A stretch of 64,000 nucleotides of DNA. Source: Bradyrhizobium glycinis (lineage in GTDB: Bacteria; Pseudomonadota; Alphaproteobacteria; Rhizobiales; Xanthobacteraceae). The position numbers and the translations under genes are program-made. Positions within the stretch are counted from its first letter, which is position 1. Every line of letters starts with the position of its first letter. The notes beneath the pieces are model-generated. The model was not told the DNA's origin and did not search any database. It was given only the letters and a program-made list of their open reading frames with translations. The DNA is taken from assembly GCF_016031655.1 (NCBI RefSeq), contig NZ_JACCHQ010000003.1, forward strand, positions 309,827 through 373,826, in the 5' to 3' direction. Shown one piece after another: positions 52,029-61,519 of the stretch.

Positions 52029-52646
52029 TCAGCACGACGCCGTCGGATGCAGCACGGGCCGATAGCCGGCCATGATGGCGCGCAGAGTGGAAGGCGGCGT
52101 CAGCAACATCGCCTGATCGACCACGCGTGTATGCGACGCGTAGCCCGCCGGCGACCACAGTAGCGCCTGTCCCTGCATCACCAGAAAGCTGTCTTCGCCC
52201 TGCTGCACCATCGCGCCGTCGGGCAGGTCCGCCAGCGGCATCGGGAGCGAGTGCAATCGCTTGCGGCCGCGATCGAGACGCTCTCGATGCAGAACGGCAT
52301 CCATCGCCTTGGCGCTGACGTCGCTCGCGCCATTGCCCTTCTCCCACGCCGCGCGAAATCGCTTGGCGTCGTCGCGCCGGCAAAAGAAGCAGGGCCGGTG
52401 TCCGGCCGCAAAGGCCGTCGCCTCGTCGAGGAAGAACAGCTCGGTCCAGCTCCGCCGCGCCATCACCGGCCGCCGCCAGCCGCGGAATTCGCACAGGCAT
52501 GTGATCCAGGCCGGCGTCGACCAGCGGTTCTTCAACAGCGTCTTGGTCGCGGGATCGTGGATGATGCCGCGATTGCCTGTGAACAGGCCGCGGTGCGGCG
52601 TGGCGATGATGTCGCCGGTGGGCGTGACGCGGTTTTGGAGGGGCAT
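52029..52646 (-). CDS. Hypothetical protein with CxxC motif
   Basis: The 205-residue protein contains CLCEFRGW and HRPCFFCRRDDA, two Cys-rich motifs that may bind zinc. Basic stretch RERLDRGRKRLHS follows. It looks conserved (CFFCRRDDAKRFRAAW) but the family was not recognised. The ATG at 52646 is chosen; the upstream extension is translation of a repeat. Confidence 0.65.
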   Translation of the reverse strand: MPLQNRVTPTGDIIATPHRGLFTGNRGIIHDPATKTLLKNRWSTPAWITCLCEFRGWRRPVMARRSWTELFFLDEATAFAAGHRPCFFCRRDDAKRFRAAWEKGNGASDVSAKAMDAVLHRERLDRGRKRLHSLPMPLADLPDGAMVQQGEDSFLVMQGQALLWSPAGYASHTRVVDQAMLLTPPSTLRAIMAGYRPVLHPTASC

Positions 52647-52660
52647 GGTGAGAGTCCACT

Positions 52661-52796
52661 CCCTCTCCCCGTTCTTACGGGGAGAGGGTCGGGGTGAGGG
52701 GCTGCTTCCGCGAATTCGGTGACTATGGGACTCGCGGAGAGTCCCCCTCACCCGCGCCTTCGGCGCGACCTCTCCCCGCAAGCGGGGCGAGGTGAA
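52661..52796. repeat. Dispersed repeat, family F, copy 1
   Basis: Contains hairpin CCCTCTCCCCG / CGGGGAGAGGG (52661-52688) and a second hairpin ACCTCTCCCCGCAAGCGGGGCGAGGT near 52767-52793. It lies upstream of the CxxC gene and runs to the stop of the gpt gene. Related elements stand at 63558-63703. Confidence 0.75.
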
Positions 52797-52801
52797 GAAG
52801 C

Positions 52802-53329
52802 TCACGCCGCGCCGTCGCGCAGTGGCGGGTGGTAGGACAGCGCGGTGTCCCAGGGGAAGAAGATCCAGGTGTCCTGCGACACCTCGGTAATGAAAGTGTC
52901 GACCAGCGGGCGTCCCATGGGCTTGGCGTAGACCGTGGCGAAATGCGCATCGGGGAGCATCTCGCGCACCATCCTGCCCGTCTTGCCGGTGTCGACGAGG
53001 TCGTCGACGATCAACAGGCCCTTGCCGGTGCCGCCGCCGAGCGTCATGGTCGCGTCCGAAATGCCCTTGAGGACCTGGAGCTCGCCCTGCTTGGTGTGGT
53101 CATAGCTGGCGATGCAGACCGTATCGATCACGCGCACCCCCAACTCGCGCGCCACGATCGCGGCGGGCACCAGGCCGCCGCGGGTGATCGCAATCACCGC
53201 ATGGAACGGGCCGACCTCGTTGAGCCGCCAGGTCAGCGCCCGGCAATCCCGGTGGAACTGGTCCCAGGACACCGGGAACGCCTTGCCGGCCTTCTCCTGC
53301 GCATTCAGTTCCGGTGCTTCACCAGCCAT
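52802..53329 (-). CDS. gpt: Xanthine phosphoribosyltransferase
   Basis: The 175-residue enzyme shows the PRPP-binding motif [19 protein letters not shown] and the type I phosphoribosyltransferase fold. It salvages xanthine (and possibly guanine) to nucleotides. AGGAG lies seven bases before the ATG at 53329; a GTG at 53332 is an alternative. Its C-terminus ends [10 protein letters not shown]. The symbol gpt is based on resemblance to xanthine-guanine phosphoribosyltransferase. Confidence 0.85.
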   Translation of the reverse strand: MAGEAPELNAQEKAGKAFPVSWDQFHRDCRALTWRLNEVGPFHAVIAITRGGLVPAAIVARELGVRVIDTVCIASYDHTKQGELQVLKGISDATMTLGGGTGKGLLIVDDLVDTGKTGRMVREMLPDAHFATVYAKPMGRPLVDTFITEVSQDTWIFFPWDTALSYHPPLRDGAA

Positions 53330-53365
53330 CACCTTTCTCCTGCAATCTCGTCCGGCAATTCCCTG

Positions 53366-54103
53366 CTAGCGGTTGACGTTCAATCCCGCCAGCATTTCCT
53401 TCACCGCGCCCATTGCCGCCGCGAGCTTCTCCGGATCGCGCGAGCGCACCACCAGGTTGGTGTTGGGCTTCTGCTCCTCGTCCATGAAGGGATAGCTGCC
53501 GATGATGGTGTCGGGATGGGCAGCTGCGATCGCGCGCAGCGGGCCGCCGATGTCACCCTCGCGCGCATTGGCGCGGACCGACTCCGACAGCATGCGCACG
53601 CCCGACTTCAGCTTGGGCGCGACGATGTCCATCATCGCCTGCATGATCGAGGGCACGCCGGCCATGACGATGACATTGCCGATCTTGAAGCCGGGCGCGA
53701 GGATGGTCGCGCTCTGGATCAGCTCGGCACCGTCGGGGATGCGGGCCATGCGCAGGCGGGCCTCGTTGAGGTCCTGCTCGCTCCAGCGCTCGCGGAAGCG
53801 GGCGACCACTTCCGGGTGATGATCGATGCCGACGCCGAACGCCTTGGCGACGCTATCTGCGGTGATGTCGTCATGGGTCGGTCCGATGCCGCCCGTGGTG
53901 AAGACGTAGGTGTAGCGATGCCGCAATGCATCCAGTGCAGCGATGATATCGGGCTCGTCGTCGGAGACGATTCGGACCTCCTTCAGGTCGATGCCGATAT
54001 TGGTCAGGTATTCGGCGATGAAGCCGATATTCTTGTCCTTGGTCCGGCCGGACAGGATTTCGTCTCCAATGACCAGAATGCCCGCCGTGACGATCTCGCT
54101 CAT
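53366..54103 (-). CDS. CinA-like molybdopterin-binding domain protein
   Basis: The 245-residue protein has the MoCF-biosynthesis (molybdopterin-binding) domain with TAGILVIGDEILSGRTKDKN and TTGGIGPTHDDITADSVAKAFG (about 65-90), as in the N-terminal half of CinA. The C-terminal nicotinamide-nucleotide amidase part of full-length CinA is missing, as in many alphaproteobacteria. Its biochemical role is uncertain (possibly ADP-ribose or pterin pyrophosphatase activity). Confidence 0.85.
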   Translation of the reverse strand: MSEIVTAGILVIGDEILSGRTKDKNIGFIAEYLTNIGIDLKEVRIVSDDEPDIIAALDALRHRYTYVFTTGGIGPTHDDITADSVAKAFGVGIDHHPEVVARFRERWSEQDLNEARLRMARIPDGAELIQSATILAPGFKIGNVIVMAGVPSIMQAMMDIVAPKLKSGVRMLSESVRANAREGDIGGPLRAIAAAHPDTIIGSYPFMDEEQKPNTNLVVRSRDPEKLAAAMGAVKEMLAGLNVNR

Positions 54104-54382
54104 GCCTTAAGTCCCTCACCTGTGACGCCGACTTTGCCGAGGTAACGCGTTGAAGTCACGCGGTTTTGCTTCTGAAATAAGCAGTCTTCAGCCATTTTTT
54201 CAGGCACGCCGCCGGCCGTCCCCGGCAAATGCCCCCTCTCCATGCTTATCGCGCTGGCCCGGCCCTTGCTACCACATGAAAGTCATGCACTGTTGACGCA
54301 TGGCCACAGGACGTTGCGGTCTCATCAAGGCCGACGCGACCTGGCTCATGGCGCAACGCCTTGCGGAGACAAGTCGGGATCT

Positions 54383-55801
54383 ATGGCAGTCGCGTTTGAT
54401 GAAATGAACATTCCCGGCGGGGACCTCCGCCCCGCCTATCAGGAGCTGGCACGCTGGCTCAAGGAGACGCCTCCCGAGGCGCTCGAATATCGCCGCCAGG
54501 AGGCCGAGCTCCTGTTCCGCCGGATCGGCATCACCTTCGCGGTCTACGGCGATTCCGAGTCCACCGAGCGCCTGATTCCCTTCGATGTGATTCCACGGAT
54601 CATGTCCGCCAAGGAATGGGCGGTGCTGGAGAAGGGCCTGAAGCAGCGCGTGCGCGCGCTCAACATGTTCCTGCGCGACATCTATCACGGCCGCGACATC
54701 CTCCGCGCCGACATCGTGCCCGACGATCTGATCTTCCAGAACCCGGTGTTCCGTCCCGAGATGAACGGGCAGCAGGTGCCGCACGACGTCTACGTGCACA
54801 TCGCCGGCATCGACATCGTCCGGGTCGACGCCGAGGACTTCATCGTCCTGGAGGACAACGCCCGCACGCCGTCCGGCGTGTCCTACATGCTGGAAAACCG
54901 CGAGATCATGATGCGGCTGTTTCCGGATCTGTTCGCCCGCCACAAGGTGGCGCCGGTCGAGCGCTATCCCGACGAGCTGCTCGCAGCGCTCCGCTCGGTC
55001 GCGCCGCAAAGCGCATCCAGCGAGCCGACCGTGGCCCTGCTCACGCCCGGCGTCTACAACTCCGCCTATTACGAGCACTCCTTCCTCGCCGACAAGCTCG
55101 GCATCGAGCTGGTCGAAGGCCGCGACCTCGTGGTCAAGAACAACGAAGTGTTCATGCGGACGACGGAAGGGCTGAAGCGGGTCGACGTGATCTATCGGCG
55201 CGTCGACGACGACTTCCTCGATCCGCTCACCTTCCGTCCCGATTCGGTGCTCGGCGTCCCCGGACTGATGTCGGCCTATGCGGCCGGCAACATCACGCTC
55301 GCCAACGCCGTCGGCACCGGCATCGCCGACGACAAGGCGATCTACTCCTACATGCCCGACATCGTGAAATTCTATCTCGGCGAGGAGCCGATCCTGAAGA
55401 ACGTGCCGACCTGGCGCTGCCGCGAGCCGAAGGACCTCGCTTATGTGCTGGACAATTTGAGCGAGCTCGTCGTCAAGGAAGTGCACGGCTCCGGCGGCTA
55501 CGGCATGCTGATCGGCCCCGCCGCGACCAAGGCGACGATCGAAGCGTTCCGCGACAAGCTCAAGCGCGAGCCGGAAGGTTTCATCGCCCAGCCGACGCTG
55601 GCGCTTTCGACCTGCCCGACCTGCACGGCGTCGGGCCTCGCTCCACGTCACGTCGATCTTCGCCCCTTCGTGCTCACGGGCAGCAAGAGCACGACCATCG
55701 TGCCCGGCGGGCTCACACGCGTCGCGCTCAAGGAAGGCTCGCTGGTGGTGAACTCGAGCCAGGGCGGCGGCACCAAGGACACCTGGATTCTGGACGAGTA
55801 G
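54383..55801 (+). CDS. Circularly permuted ATP-grasp protein (DUF404/DUF407 type)
   Basis: The 472-residue protein resembles CP_ATPgrasp_2 proteins, with VDAEDFIVLEDNARTPSGVSYMLENRE, LVEGRDLVVKNNEVFMRTTEG and LVVKEVHGSGGYGMLIGP, typical ATP-grasp and Mg-binding segments. These enzymes activate carboxylates with ATP, likely joining amino acids or peptides. The start at 54383 was chosen over 54242. It is the first of the Anbu cluster, 4 bp before the alpha-E gene. The real product is unknown. Confidence 0.88.
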   Translation: MAVAFDEMNIPGGDLRPAYQELARWLKETPPEALEYRRQEAELLFRRIGITFAVYGDSESTERLIPFDVIPRIMSAKEWAVLEKGLKQRVRALNMFLRDIYHGRDILRADIVPDDLIFQNPVFRPEMNGQQVPHDVYVHIAGIDIVRVDAEDFIVLEDNARTPSGVSYMLENREIMMRLFPDLFARHKVAPVERYPDELLAALRSVAPQSASSEPTVALLTPGVYNSAYYEHSFLADKLGIELVEGRDLVVKNNEVFMRTTEGLKRVDVIYRRVDDDFLDPLTFRPDSVLGVPGLMSAYAAGNITLANAVGTGIADDKAIYSYMPDIVKFYLGEEPILKNVPTWRCREPKDLAYVLDNLSELVVKEVHGSGGYGMLIGPAATKATIEAFRDKLKREPEGFIAQPTLALSTCPTCTASGLAPRHVDLRPFVLTGSKSTTIVPGGLTRVALKEGSLVVNSSQGGGTKDTWILDE

Positions 55802-55805
55802 AGAG

Positions 55806-56750
55806 ATGCTGTCGCGAACCGCCGAAAACCTCTACTGGCTCGCCCGCTACGTCGAGCGGGCCGAATATCTCGCGCGCACCATCGATGCGACGCTGCGCGT
55901 CACTGCGCTTCCCGCCGCCTATATCGGCAAGACCAATGAATGGGATTCGGCGCTGCTCACCGCCGGCGTCGCCGCGAGCTTCTATCAGGCCTATGAGGAA
56001 GCCAACGAGCACAACGTCGTCGAGTATCTCTCGTTCTCACAGAACAACCCGTCCTCGATCCGAAACTGCATCGAAGCGGCGCGGCTGAACTCGCGCTCGG
56101 TGCGCACCGCGCTCACCAGCGAGATGTGGGACACGATCAACTCGGCCTGGATCGAGCTTCAGGCGGTGTGGAGCAAGGGCACCTCGACGCGCGAAGATCT
56201 CGCCAAGTTCCTTCGCTTCGTGCAGGAGACCTCGCTCCGCTTCGACGGCTCGGCCTATCGGACCATGCTGCGCAACGACGCCTATTGGTTCTCGCGCATG
56301 GGTGTGCACCTCGAGCGCGCCGACAACACCGCGCGCATCCTCGACGTAAAGTACCACGTGCTGCTGCCCGAGGAGGAGCATGTCGGCGGGCCGCTCGATT
56401 TCTATCAGTGGAGCTCGATCCTGCGCTCGGTCTCGGCGCTGACGGCCTATCACTGGGTCTATCGCGAGACGCTGAAGCCCTGGCTGATCGCGGACCTCTT
56501 GATCCTCAACGACACGCTGCCGCGCTCGCTCGCCAGCTGCTACGGCAACCTCGTCCGCAACCTCGACCAGATCGGCGTCGCCTATGGCCGCCAGGGCCCG
56601 GCCCAGCGCCACGCCCGCGGCATCCGCAACCGGCTGGAACACAGCAACATGAATGACATTTTCCAGCATGGCGTGCATGAATTCATTCAGGAATTCATCG
56701 CGGACAATTCCAGGCTGGGCGAAATCATCACGAAGCAGTATTTGATCTGA
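55806..56750 (+). CDS. Alpha-E domain protein (DUF403)
   Basis: The 314-residue helical protein has the family start LSRTAENLYWLARYVERAEYLARTIDATLRV and many conserved Arg/Glu/Asp residues (RADNTARILDVKYHVLL). Alpha-E proteins regularly follow the permuted ATP-grasp gene and are thought to form a complex with it in transfer of amino acids, though the reaction is not defined. The four-base gap implies coupled translation. Confidence 0.88.
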   Translation: MLSRTAENLYWLARYVERAEYLARTIDATLRVTALPAAYIGKTNEWDSALLTAGVAASFYQAYEEANEHNVVEYLSFSQNNPSSIRNCIEAARLNSRSVRTALTSEMWDTINSAWIELQAVWSKGTSTREDLAKFLRFVQETSLRFDGSAYRTMLRNDAYWFSRMGVHLERADNTARILDVKYHVLLPEEEHVGGPLDFYQWSSILRSVSALTAYHWVYRETLKPWLIADLLILNDTLPRSLASCYGNLVRNLDQIGVAYGRQGPAQRHARGIRNRLEHSNMNDIFQHGVHEFIQEFIADNSRLGEIITKQYLI

Positions 56751-56756
56751 TCTTTA

Positions 56757-56835
56757 GTCATTCCGGGGCGCCCGAAGGGCGAACCCGGAATCTCGAGATT
56801 CCGGGTTCGATGCTGGCGCATCGCCCCGGAATGAC
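56757..56835. repeat. Dispersed palindrome, family A, copy 4
   Basis: GTCATTCCGGGGCGCCCG at left and CGATCGCCCCGGAATGAC-like right arm, with a central perfect inverted pair around CCCGGAATCTCGAGATTCCGGG. Located between the alpha-E and transglutaminase genes of the Anbu locus, so it would be in the mRNA of an operon. Confidence 0.85.
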
Positions 56836-56852
56836 GGAGCACATAATTCACC

Positions 56853-57701
56853 ATGCGCCTGCGAATCCAGCACACCACGACCTATCGCTACGAGCCGCCG
56901 GCCACCAGCGTGATCCAGATCCTGCGCATGACGCCGGGCAGCCATGACGGGCAGTACGTCGCGGAATGGCAGATCGATGTCTCCACCGACACCAAGCTCG
57001 ACATGCATGAGGACGCGTTCGGCAACGTCACCCACGTGCTGTCCTGCGGCCCTGTCGGCGACATCCAGATCACGGCCGAAGGGCTGATCGAGACCCACGA
57101 CACCGGCGGCGTGCTGCGCGGCAGCGATGAGCGCTTCCCCCCGGGCATGTTCCTGCGCTCCACCGACCTCACCTCGGTCAATCCGGCGATGGCGGCGGTC
57201 GCGCGCCAATTGCGCAGCGAGGCCGAGGGCGACACGCTCGGCTTCCTGCACACGCTGATGACGCAGGTGGCCGATCACATGACGTTCGACGAGGACCCCA
57301 CCAACAGCGGCACGTCCGCAGCGGAGGCGTTCACGCTCAAGCGCGGCGTCTGCCAGGATTACGCGCACATCTTCATCGCCTGCGCCCGCGCCGGCGGCGT
57401 GCCGGCGCGCTTCGTCTCCGGGCATTTTCTGCGTGCGGACGACACCGTGCACCAGGAGGCCGGCCATGCCTGGGCGGAGGCCTACGTGCCCGATCTCGGC
57501 TGGGTCGGCTTCGATCCCGCCAACAGCATCTGCGCCACCGACGCTCATGTCCGCCTCGCGATCGGGCTCGACTATCTCGGCGCGGCCCCGGTGCGCGGCA
57601 CGCGCTACGGCGGCGGCACGGAAACGCTGACGGTGGCGGTGAAGGTCGAACAGGCCGGCCGCGGCGGGCAGTCGCAATCGCAGTCCCAGCGGCAGAGCTA
57701 G
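56853..57701 (+). CDS. Transglutaminase-like protein of the Anbu locus
   Basis: The 282-residue protein has an N-terminal Bact_transglu_N domain (about 1-90) and a transglutaminase core (about 135-235) with the triad Cys167 in GVCQDYAH, His205 in GHAWAEA and Asp221 in GFDPANS. It has no signal peptide, so it should act in the cytosol as a peptidase or acyl transferase. The C-terminus ends in a Gln/Ser-rich tail (QSQSQSQRQS). It is co-directional with the ATP-grasp and alpha-E genes. Confidence 0.88.
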   Translation: MRLRIQHTTTYRYEPPATSVIQILRMTPGSHDGQYVAEWQIDVSTDTKLDMHEDAFGNVTHVLSCGPVGDIQITAEGLIETHDTGGVLRGSDERFPPGMFLRSTDLTSVNPAMAAVARQLRSEAEGDTLGFLHTLMTQVADHMTFDEDPTNSGTSAAEAFTLKRGVCQDYAHIFIACARAGGVPARFVSGHFLRADDTVHQEAGHAWAEAYVPDLGWVGFDPANSICATDAHVRLAIGLDYLGAAPVRGTRYGGGTETLTVAVKVEQAGRGGQSQSQSQRQS

Positions 57702-57767
57702 GGGCCGCCAGCCCAACACATTCGGCGTGCTACAATTGCGGCGTCAGATCAGACCCGCGAGGTAGCC

Positions 57768-58175
57768 ATGGCGACTGTGAAACTGCTTTCGGACGATGAA
57801 CTCTCGGCCGAGGCGCGCGCCGTCTTCGACGATATCCGCAGGGTGCGGAAATCGGACTTCGTCAACAATTTCTGGCGCGCACTGGCCCATGATCCGAAGA
57901 CGCTGCGGCGGACCTGGGAGAGCATCAAGGAGGTGATGGCTCCCGGCGCGCTCGATCCCAAGGTCAAGGAAATGCTCTATGTTGCGGTGTCGATCGCGCA
58001 TGGCTGCAGCTACTGCATCCACTCCCACACGGCCGCGGCCCGGGCCAGGGGCATGAGCGAGGCCGAATATGGCGAGCTGCTCGCCATCGTCGGCATGGCC
58101 GCGGAGACGAACCGGCTGGTGACGGCGCTCGGCGTGCCGGTTGATGAGGCGTTTCTCGTCGATGCGGCGGACTAG
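57768..58175 (+). CDS. Carboxymuconolactone decarboxylase/AhpD-like protein
   Basis: The 135-residue protein contains Cys80-x2-Cys83-x3-His87 (GCSYCIHSH), the active-site pattern of AhpD-like alkylhydroperoxidases, within a CMD domain (about 40-130). It would reduce peroxides or disulfides in the cytosol. Positioned between the transglutaminase and Anbu genes, it may be a redox partner of that system or simply inserted; a family A repeat separates it from Anbu. Confidence 0.85.
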   Translation: MATVKLLSDDELSAEARAVFDDIRRVRKSDFVNNFWRALAHDPKTLRRTWESIKEVMAPGALDPKVKEMLYVAVSIAHGCSYCIHSHTAAARARGMSEAEYGELLAIVGMAAETNRLVTALGVPVDEAFLVDAAD

Positions 58176-58191
58176 ATTGCTGTCTCACACC

Positions 58192-58294
58192 GTCATTCCG
58201 GGGCGCACGTCGCGCGAACCCGGAATCCATCTGGCCGCAGAGTTCGTGGATGAATGGATTCCGGGCTCGCGACTTCGTCGCGCCCCGGAATGAC
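58192..58294. repeat. Dispersed palindrome, family A, copy 5
   Basis: GTCATTCCGGGGCGCACGTC at left and GTCGCGCCCCGGAATGAC at right with inner CCCGGAATCCATC / GATGAATGGATTCCGGG. Located in the 192-bp gap before the Anbu gene. Confidence 0.9.
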
Positions 58295-58367
58295 GGACCC
58301 AATCGGGGGTTGGAGCGGCCCCTGAAATTGGCTAGTAATTCCGCGCAAACGCGTTCGGGGACTGGAA

Positions 58368-59126
58368 ATGACCTATTGCTGCGGAATCCTGGTTCGGGAC
58401 GGTCTGGTGATGATCGCCGATACCCGCACCAATGCCGGCCTCGACAACGTCTCGACCTTCCGCAAGCTGCACATCTTCTCCAAGCCCGGCGAGCGCATCA
58501 TGGCGATCGCCAGTGCCGGCAACCTCGCCATCAGCCAGTCGGTGCTGTCGACGCTGACCGAGGGCCTCGAAGACCCCAACACGGGCGAGATCGAGACGCT
58601 GATGAACGCGCCGACCATGTTCCAGGCCGCCCAGCGCATCGGCCGGGCGATCCGGGCGGTGCACGCCACCGAAGGGCCGGCGCTGAAATCCGAGGACGTC
58701 TCCTTCGACGTCTCCTTCTTGTTCGGCGGCCAGATCAAGGGCGCGCGGATGCGCCTGTTCATGGTCTACACCGCCGGCAATTTCATCGAGTGCACCACCG
58801 ACACGCCCTACCTGCAGATCGGCGAGCACAAATACGGCAAGCCGGTGCTCGACCGCGCCATGCATTACGACGTCGAGCTCTATGAGGCGCTGAAGACCGG
58901 CCTGATCTCGATGGATTCGACGATGCGCTCGAACCTCGGCGTCGGCCTGCCGATCGACGTGCTGGTGGTGCGCAACGATGCCTGCGAAGCCGATCTCAAC
59001 CATCGCATCGAGGCGGGCGAGCCTTATTTCCACGACCTTCGCTCACGCTGGTCGGCGGCCTTGCGCGCGGCTCATCAGAACATTCCGCGCCCACCCTACA
59101 AGAACGACAAAGAACCCAAAACCTGA
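58368..59126 (+). CDS. Anbu-type proteasome-related peptidase (ancestral beta subunit)
   Basis: The 252-residue protein starts [24 protein letters not shown], i.e. a Thr directly after the initiator Met that could be the N-terminal nucleophile after Met removal, followed by the proteasome beta-like DTRT motif with the basic residue later. The fold and length match Anbu/BPH proteins rather than HslV (about 175 residues). The position beside ATP-grasp, alpha-E and transglutaminase genes is the known Anbu neighbourhood. It probably forms an oligomeric peptidase in the cytosol. Its substrate is unknown. Confidence 0.88.
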   Translation: MTYCCGILVRDGLVMIADTRTNAGLDNVSTFRKLHIFSKPGERIMAIASAGNLAISQSVLSTLTEGLEDPNTGEIETLMNAPTMFQAAQRIGRAIRAVHATEGPALKSEDVSFDVSFLFGGQIKGARMRLFMVYTAGNFIECTTDTPYLQIGEHKYGKPVLDRAMHYDVELYEALKTGLISMDSTMRSNLGVGLPIDVLVVRNDACEADLNHRIEAGEPYFHDLRSRWSAALRAAHQNIPRPPYKNDKEPKT

Positions 59127-59152
59127 CAGCAGAAGAGAAAAGGCAGGAAACG

Positions 59153-59911
59153 ATGAGTGAAGCGAACAAGATCGCCTTGGTGACGGGCGCCGGCACTGGC
59201 GTCGGGCGCGCGGCGTCGCTGGCACTGATGAACACCGGCTTCACCGTGGTGCTCACAGGCCGCCGGCTCGACATGCTCGAGGAAACGGCAAAGCTCGGTC
59301 CCGCGGGGAAAAGCCTCTGCGTCACCGCCGACATGACGAAGCCCGACTCCATCGCCGCACTGTTCGACAAGGTGAAGGCGACCTATGGCCGCCTCGACGT
59401 GCTCTTCAACAATGCCGGCATGGGCGCGCCGGCCGTCAACTTCGAGGACCTCAGCCTCGAGCAATGGCAGGCCGTGGTGAACACCAACCTCACCGGCCCG
59501 TTCCTGTGCACCCAGCACGCCTTCCGCATCATGAAGGACCAGACCCCGCGCGGCGGCCGCATCATCAACAACGGCTCGATCTCGGCCCACGCGCCGCGGC
59601 CGTTCTCGGCGGCCTATACCTCGACCAAGCATGCCATCACCGGCCTCACCAAGGCCAGCAATCTCGACGGCCGCATGTACGACATCGCCGTCGGCCAGAT
59701 CGACATCGGCAATGCCGCGACCCCAATGACCGACCGCATGGTCAATGGCCCCGGCGTGCTGCAGCCCGACGGCACTACCAAGCACGAGCCGCGCATGGAC
59801 GCCAAGGCCGTCGGCGACGCGGTGGCCTATATGGCCAGCCTGCCGCTCGATGCCAACGTGCTGACCATGACGGTGATGGCGACCAAGATGCCGTTCGTCG
59901 GGCGCGGCTGA
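59153..59911 (+). CDS. SDR family oxidoreductase
   Basis: The 252-residue enzyme shows the cofactor motif TGAGTGVG (about 11-18), LFNNAGMG (about 85-92), the catalytic Ser in [10 protein letters not shown] and Tyr-x3-Lys in AYTSTKHAI. It is a classical short-chain dehydrogenase using NAD(P)H. A ribosome site is not strong; the gene follows the Anbu gene by 26 bp and could be co-transcribed. The substrate is unknown. Confidence 0.88.
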   Translation: MSEANKIALVTGAGTGVGRAASLALMNTGFTVVLTGRRLDMLEETAKLGPAGKSLCVTADMTKPDSIAALFDKVKATYGRLDVLFNNAGMGAPAVNFEDLSLEQWQAVVNTNLTGPFLCTQHAFRIMKDQTPRGGRIINNGSISAHAPRPFSAAYTSTKHAITGLTKASNLDGRMYDIAVGQIDIGNAATPMTDRMVNGPGVLQPDGTTKHEPRMDAKAVGDAVAYMASLPLDANVLTMTVMATKMPFVGRG

Positions 59912-59921
59912 ACAAAAAACG

Positions 59922-59945
59922 CGAAAACAACCCCATGCACAGTAG
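59922..59945 (+). repeat. Dispersed repeat, family G, copy 2
   Basis: Identical in its 24-bp core to 19282-19305 (CGAAAACAACCCCATGCA plus CAGTAG). It again follows a plus-strand stop codon and is followed by GGCGGCGTGGG here. Confidence 0.85.
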
Positions 59946-60018
59946 GCGGCGTGGGATTGCAATGGCCATCAAGCGCGCGGGGTGACGTCAGCTAAATCCC
60001 CGCGCCGCCTCCACAATC

Positions 60019-60103
60019 GTCATTGCGAGCGCAGCGAAGCAATCCAGGCTGCCTACGCGGCGAGATTCTGGATTGCTTCGTCGCAAGAGCTCCTCGCAAT
60101 GAC
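60019..60103. repeat. Dispersed palindrome, family B, copy 2
   Basis: Starts GTCATTGCGAGCGCAGCGA and ends TCCTCGCAATGAC, with GCAATCCAG/CTGGATTGC inverted inside. It lies between the SDR and MFS genes. Confidence 0.9.
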
Positions 60104-60120
60104 GTGGAGAGAGCGGAAGC

Positions 60121-61359
60121 CTACTCCAAGCTCTCCACCTTGCGCAGGCTGGGAAACAGCTTCATCCAGAGCAGTGCTATCGCGACGGTGCAGACGCCGC
60201 CGAGCACGGCGGCGGGCATGGCGCCGAACAGGGCGGCGGTGAGGCCGCTCTCGAATTGGCCGAGCTGATTCGAGGCGTTGATGAACAGGAAATTCACCGC
60301 ACCGACCCGGCCGCGCATCTCATCGGGCGTCGACAGCTGCACCAGCGAGAACCGGATCACGACGCTAATCGTGTCGGCGGCACCCAAAACGGCGAGCGAC
60401 AGCACCGACAGCCACATCCAGGACGACAACGCGAACACGATGGTGGCGAGGCCGAACACGATGACGGCCTGGAACATGCGAAGGCCCATATGCCGGGAGA
60501 TGGCGTATCGCGCTAGCACCATGGTCATCAGCAAGGCACCGACCGCGGGCGCGGCGCGCAGCACCCCTAACCCGACCGGGCCGGTCTGGAGGATGTCGCG
60601 GGCATAGATCGGCAGCAGCGCCGTGACGCCGCCGAACAGCACGGCGAACAAATCGAGCGAGATGGTACCGAGGATTGCCGGATTGCTGCGGATGAAGCGG
60701 ACGCCGGCGAAGATGTTGTCCGAGTCCATCCCCTCCTTTGCGATCGCCTGCGGGCGCGGGCGGATGAAGCCGGTCAATATCATCCCCAAAACCCAGAACA
60801 GGGCCATCACGGCATAGGCAAGGTGCGGGGCGACCGCGTAGGCAAGCCCGCCGAGCGCAGGTCCCGTGATGGTCGCGACCTGCGCCGCCCCACTGGAGAC
60901 GGCGGTCGCGCGCTGGAGCGAGCCCTGCGGGGCGATCAGCGGCAGCAGCGCCGCCGTGGTCGGGCTCTCGAACGCGCCGGCGATCCCGAGCAAGAAGGTT
61001 GCAATGAAGATCTGCACCTCGCTGACCGCGCCGAGATAGGTGATGGTCGCGAGATAGAGCGCGGTCGCGGCCTCCACGAGCTGGCAGAGCTGGACCACGC
61101 GCTTACGCTCGTAGCGATCGGCGGCGTGGCCGGCGACGAACACCAGAAGCGCGGTAGGCAGGAACTGGACGAGGCCGACCATGCCGAGGTCGAAGGCTGA
61201 GCCGGTGAGATCGTAGATCTGCCAACCGATCGCGACCGCCGCGATCTGGCTGGAAAAGCGCGACAGGCTACGCGAGAGCAGGAAGAACAGGAAGGCGCGG
61301 TGGGCGAGAAGCGCGCCGGCGCTGACCGGCCGATGTCCGGATATTGGCTGCTCTGGCAT
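60121..61359 (-). CDS. MFS transporter (EntS-like, MFS_3)
   Basis: The 412-residue protein has about eleven to twelve membrane segments and the motif AGHAADRYERKRVVQ (about 78-92), plus RFSSQIAAVAIGWQIYDLTGS, which is typical of EntS/MFS_3 exporters. Members export siderophores or drugs; the substrate is not known here. The start at 61359 is chosen; the reading frame continues further upstream without support. Confidence 0.85.
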   Translation of the reverse strand: MPEQPISGHRPVSAGALLAHRAFLFFLLSRSLSRFSSQIAAVAIGWQIYDLTGSAFDLGMVGLVQFLPTALLVFVAGHAADRYERKRVVQLCQLVEAATALYLATITYLGAVSEVQIFIATFLLGIAGAFESPTTAALLPLIAPQGSLQRATAVSSGAAQVATITGPALGGLAYAVAPHLAYAVMALFWVLGMILTGFIRPRPQAIAKEGMDSDNIFAGVRFIRSNPAILGTISLDLFAVLFGGVTALLPIYARDILQTGPVGLGVLRAAPAVGALLMTMVLARYAISRHMGLRMFQAVIVFGLATIVFALSSWMWLSVLSLAVLGAADTISVVIRFSLVQLSTPDEMRGRVGAVNFLFINASNQLGQFESGLTAALFGAMPAAVLGGVCTVAIALLWMKLFPSLRKVESLE

Positions 61360-61519
61360 CACCTGTTGGGTCACCCTCGGACCGCTCTTTCCCTCGATGT
61401 TGAAGGCCTCCCGCGTGGCCGAGGTGGCCCCGCTTGTCAACACTGGGGCGTTTCAGCTGCTCCCGGCATTGCCTTTGCAGCGCAGGCGCGGCCATAATCA
61501 TTGAGGGTTTGGGGACACC

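Noticed and set aside
54269..55651. 460-codon minus-strand frame over the ATP-grasp gene
   Set aside because: Antisense artefact; plus-strand protein is a recognised family.
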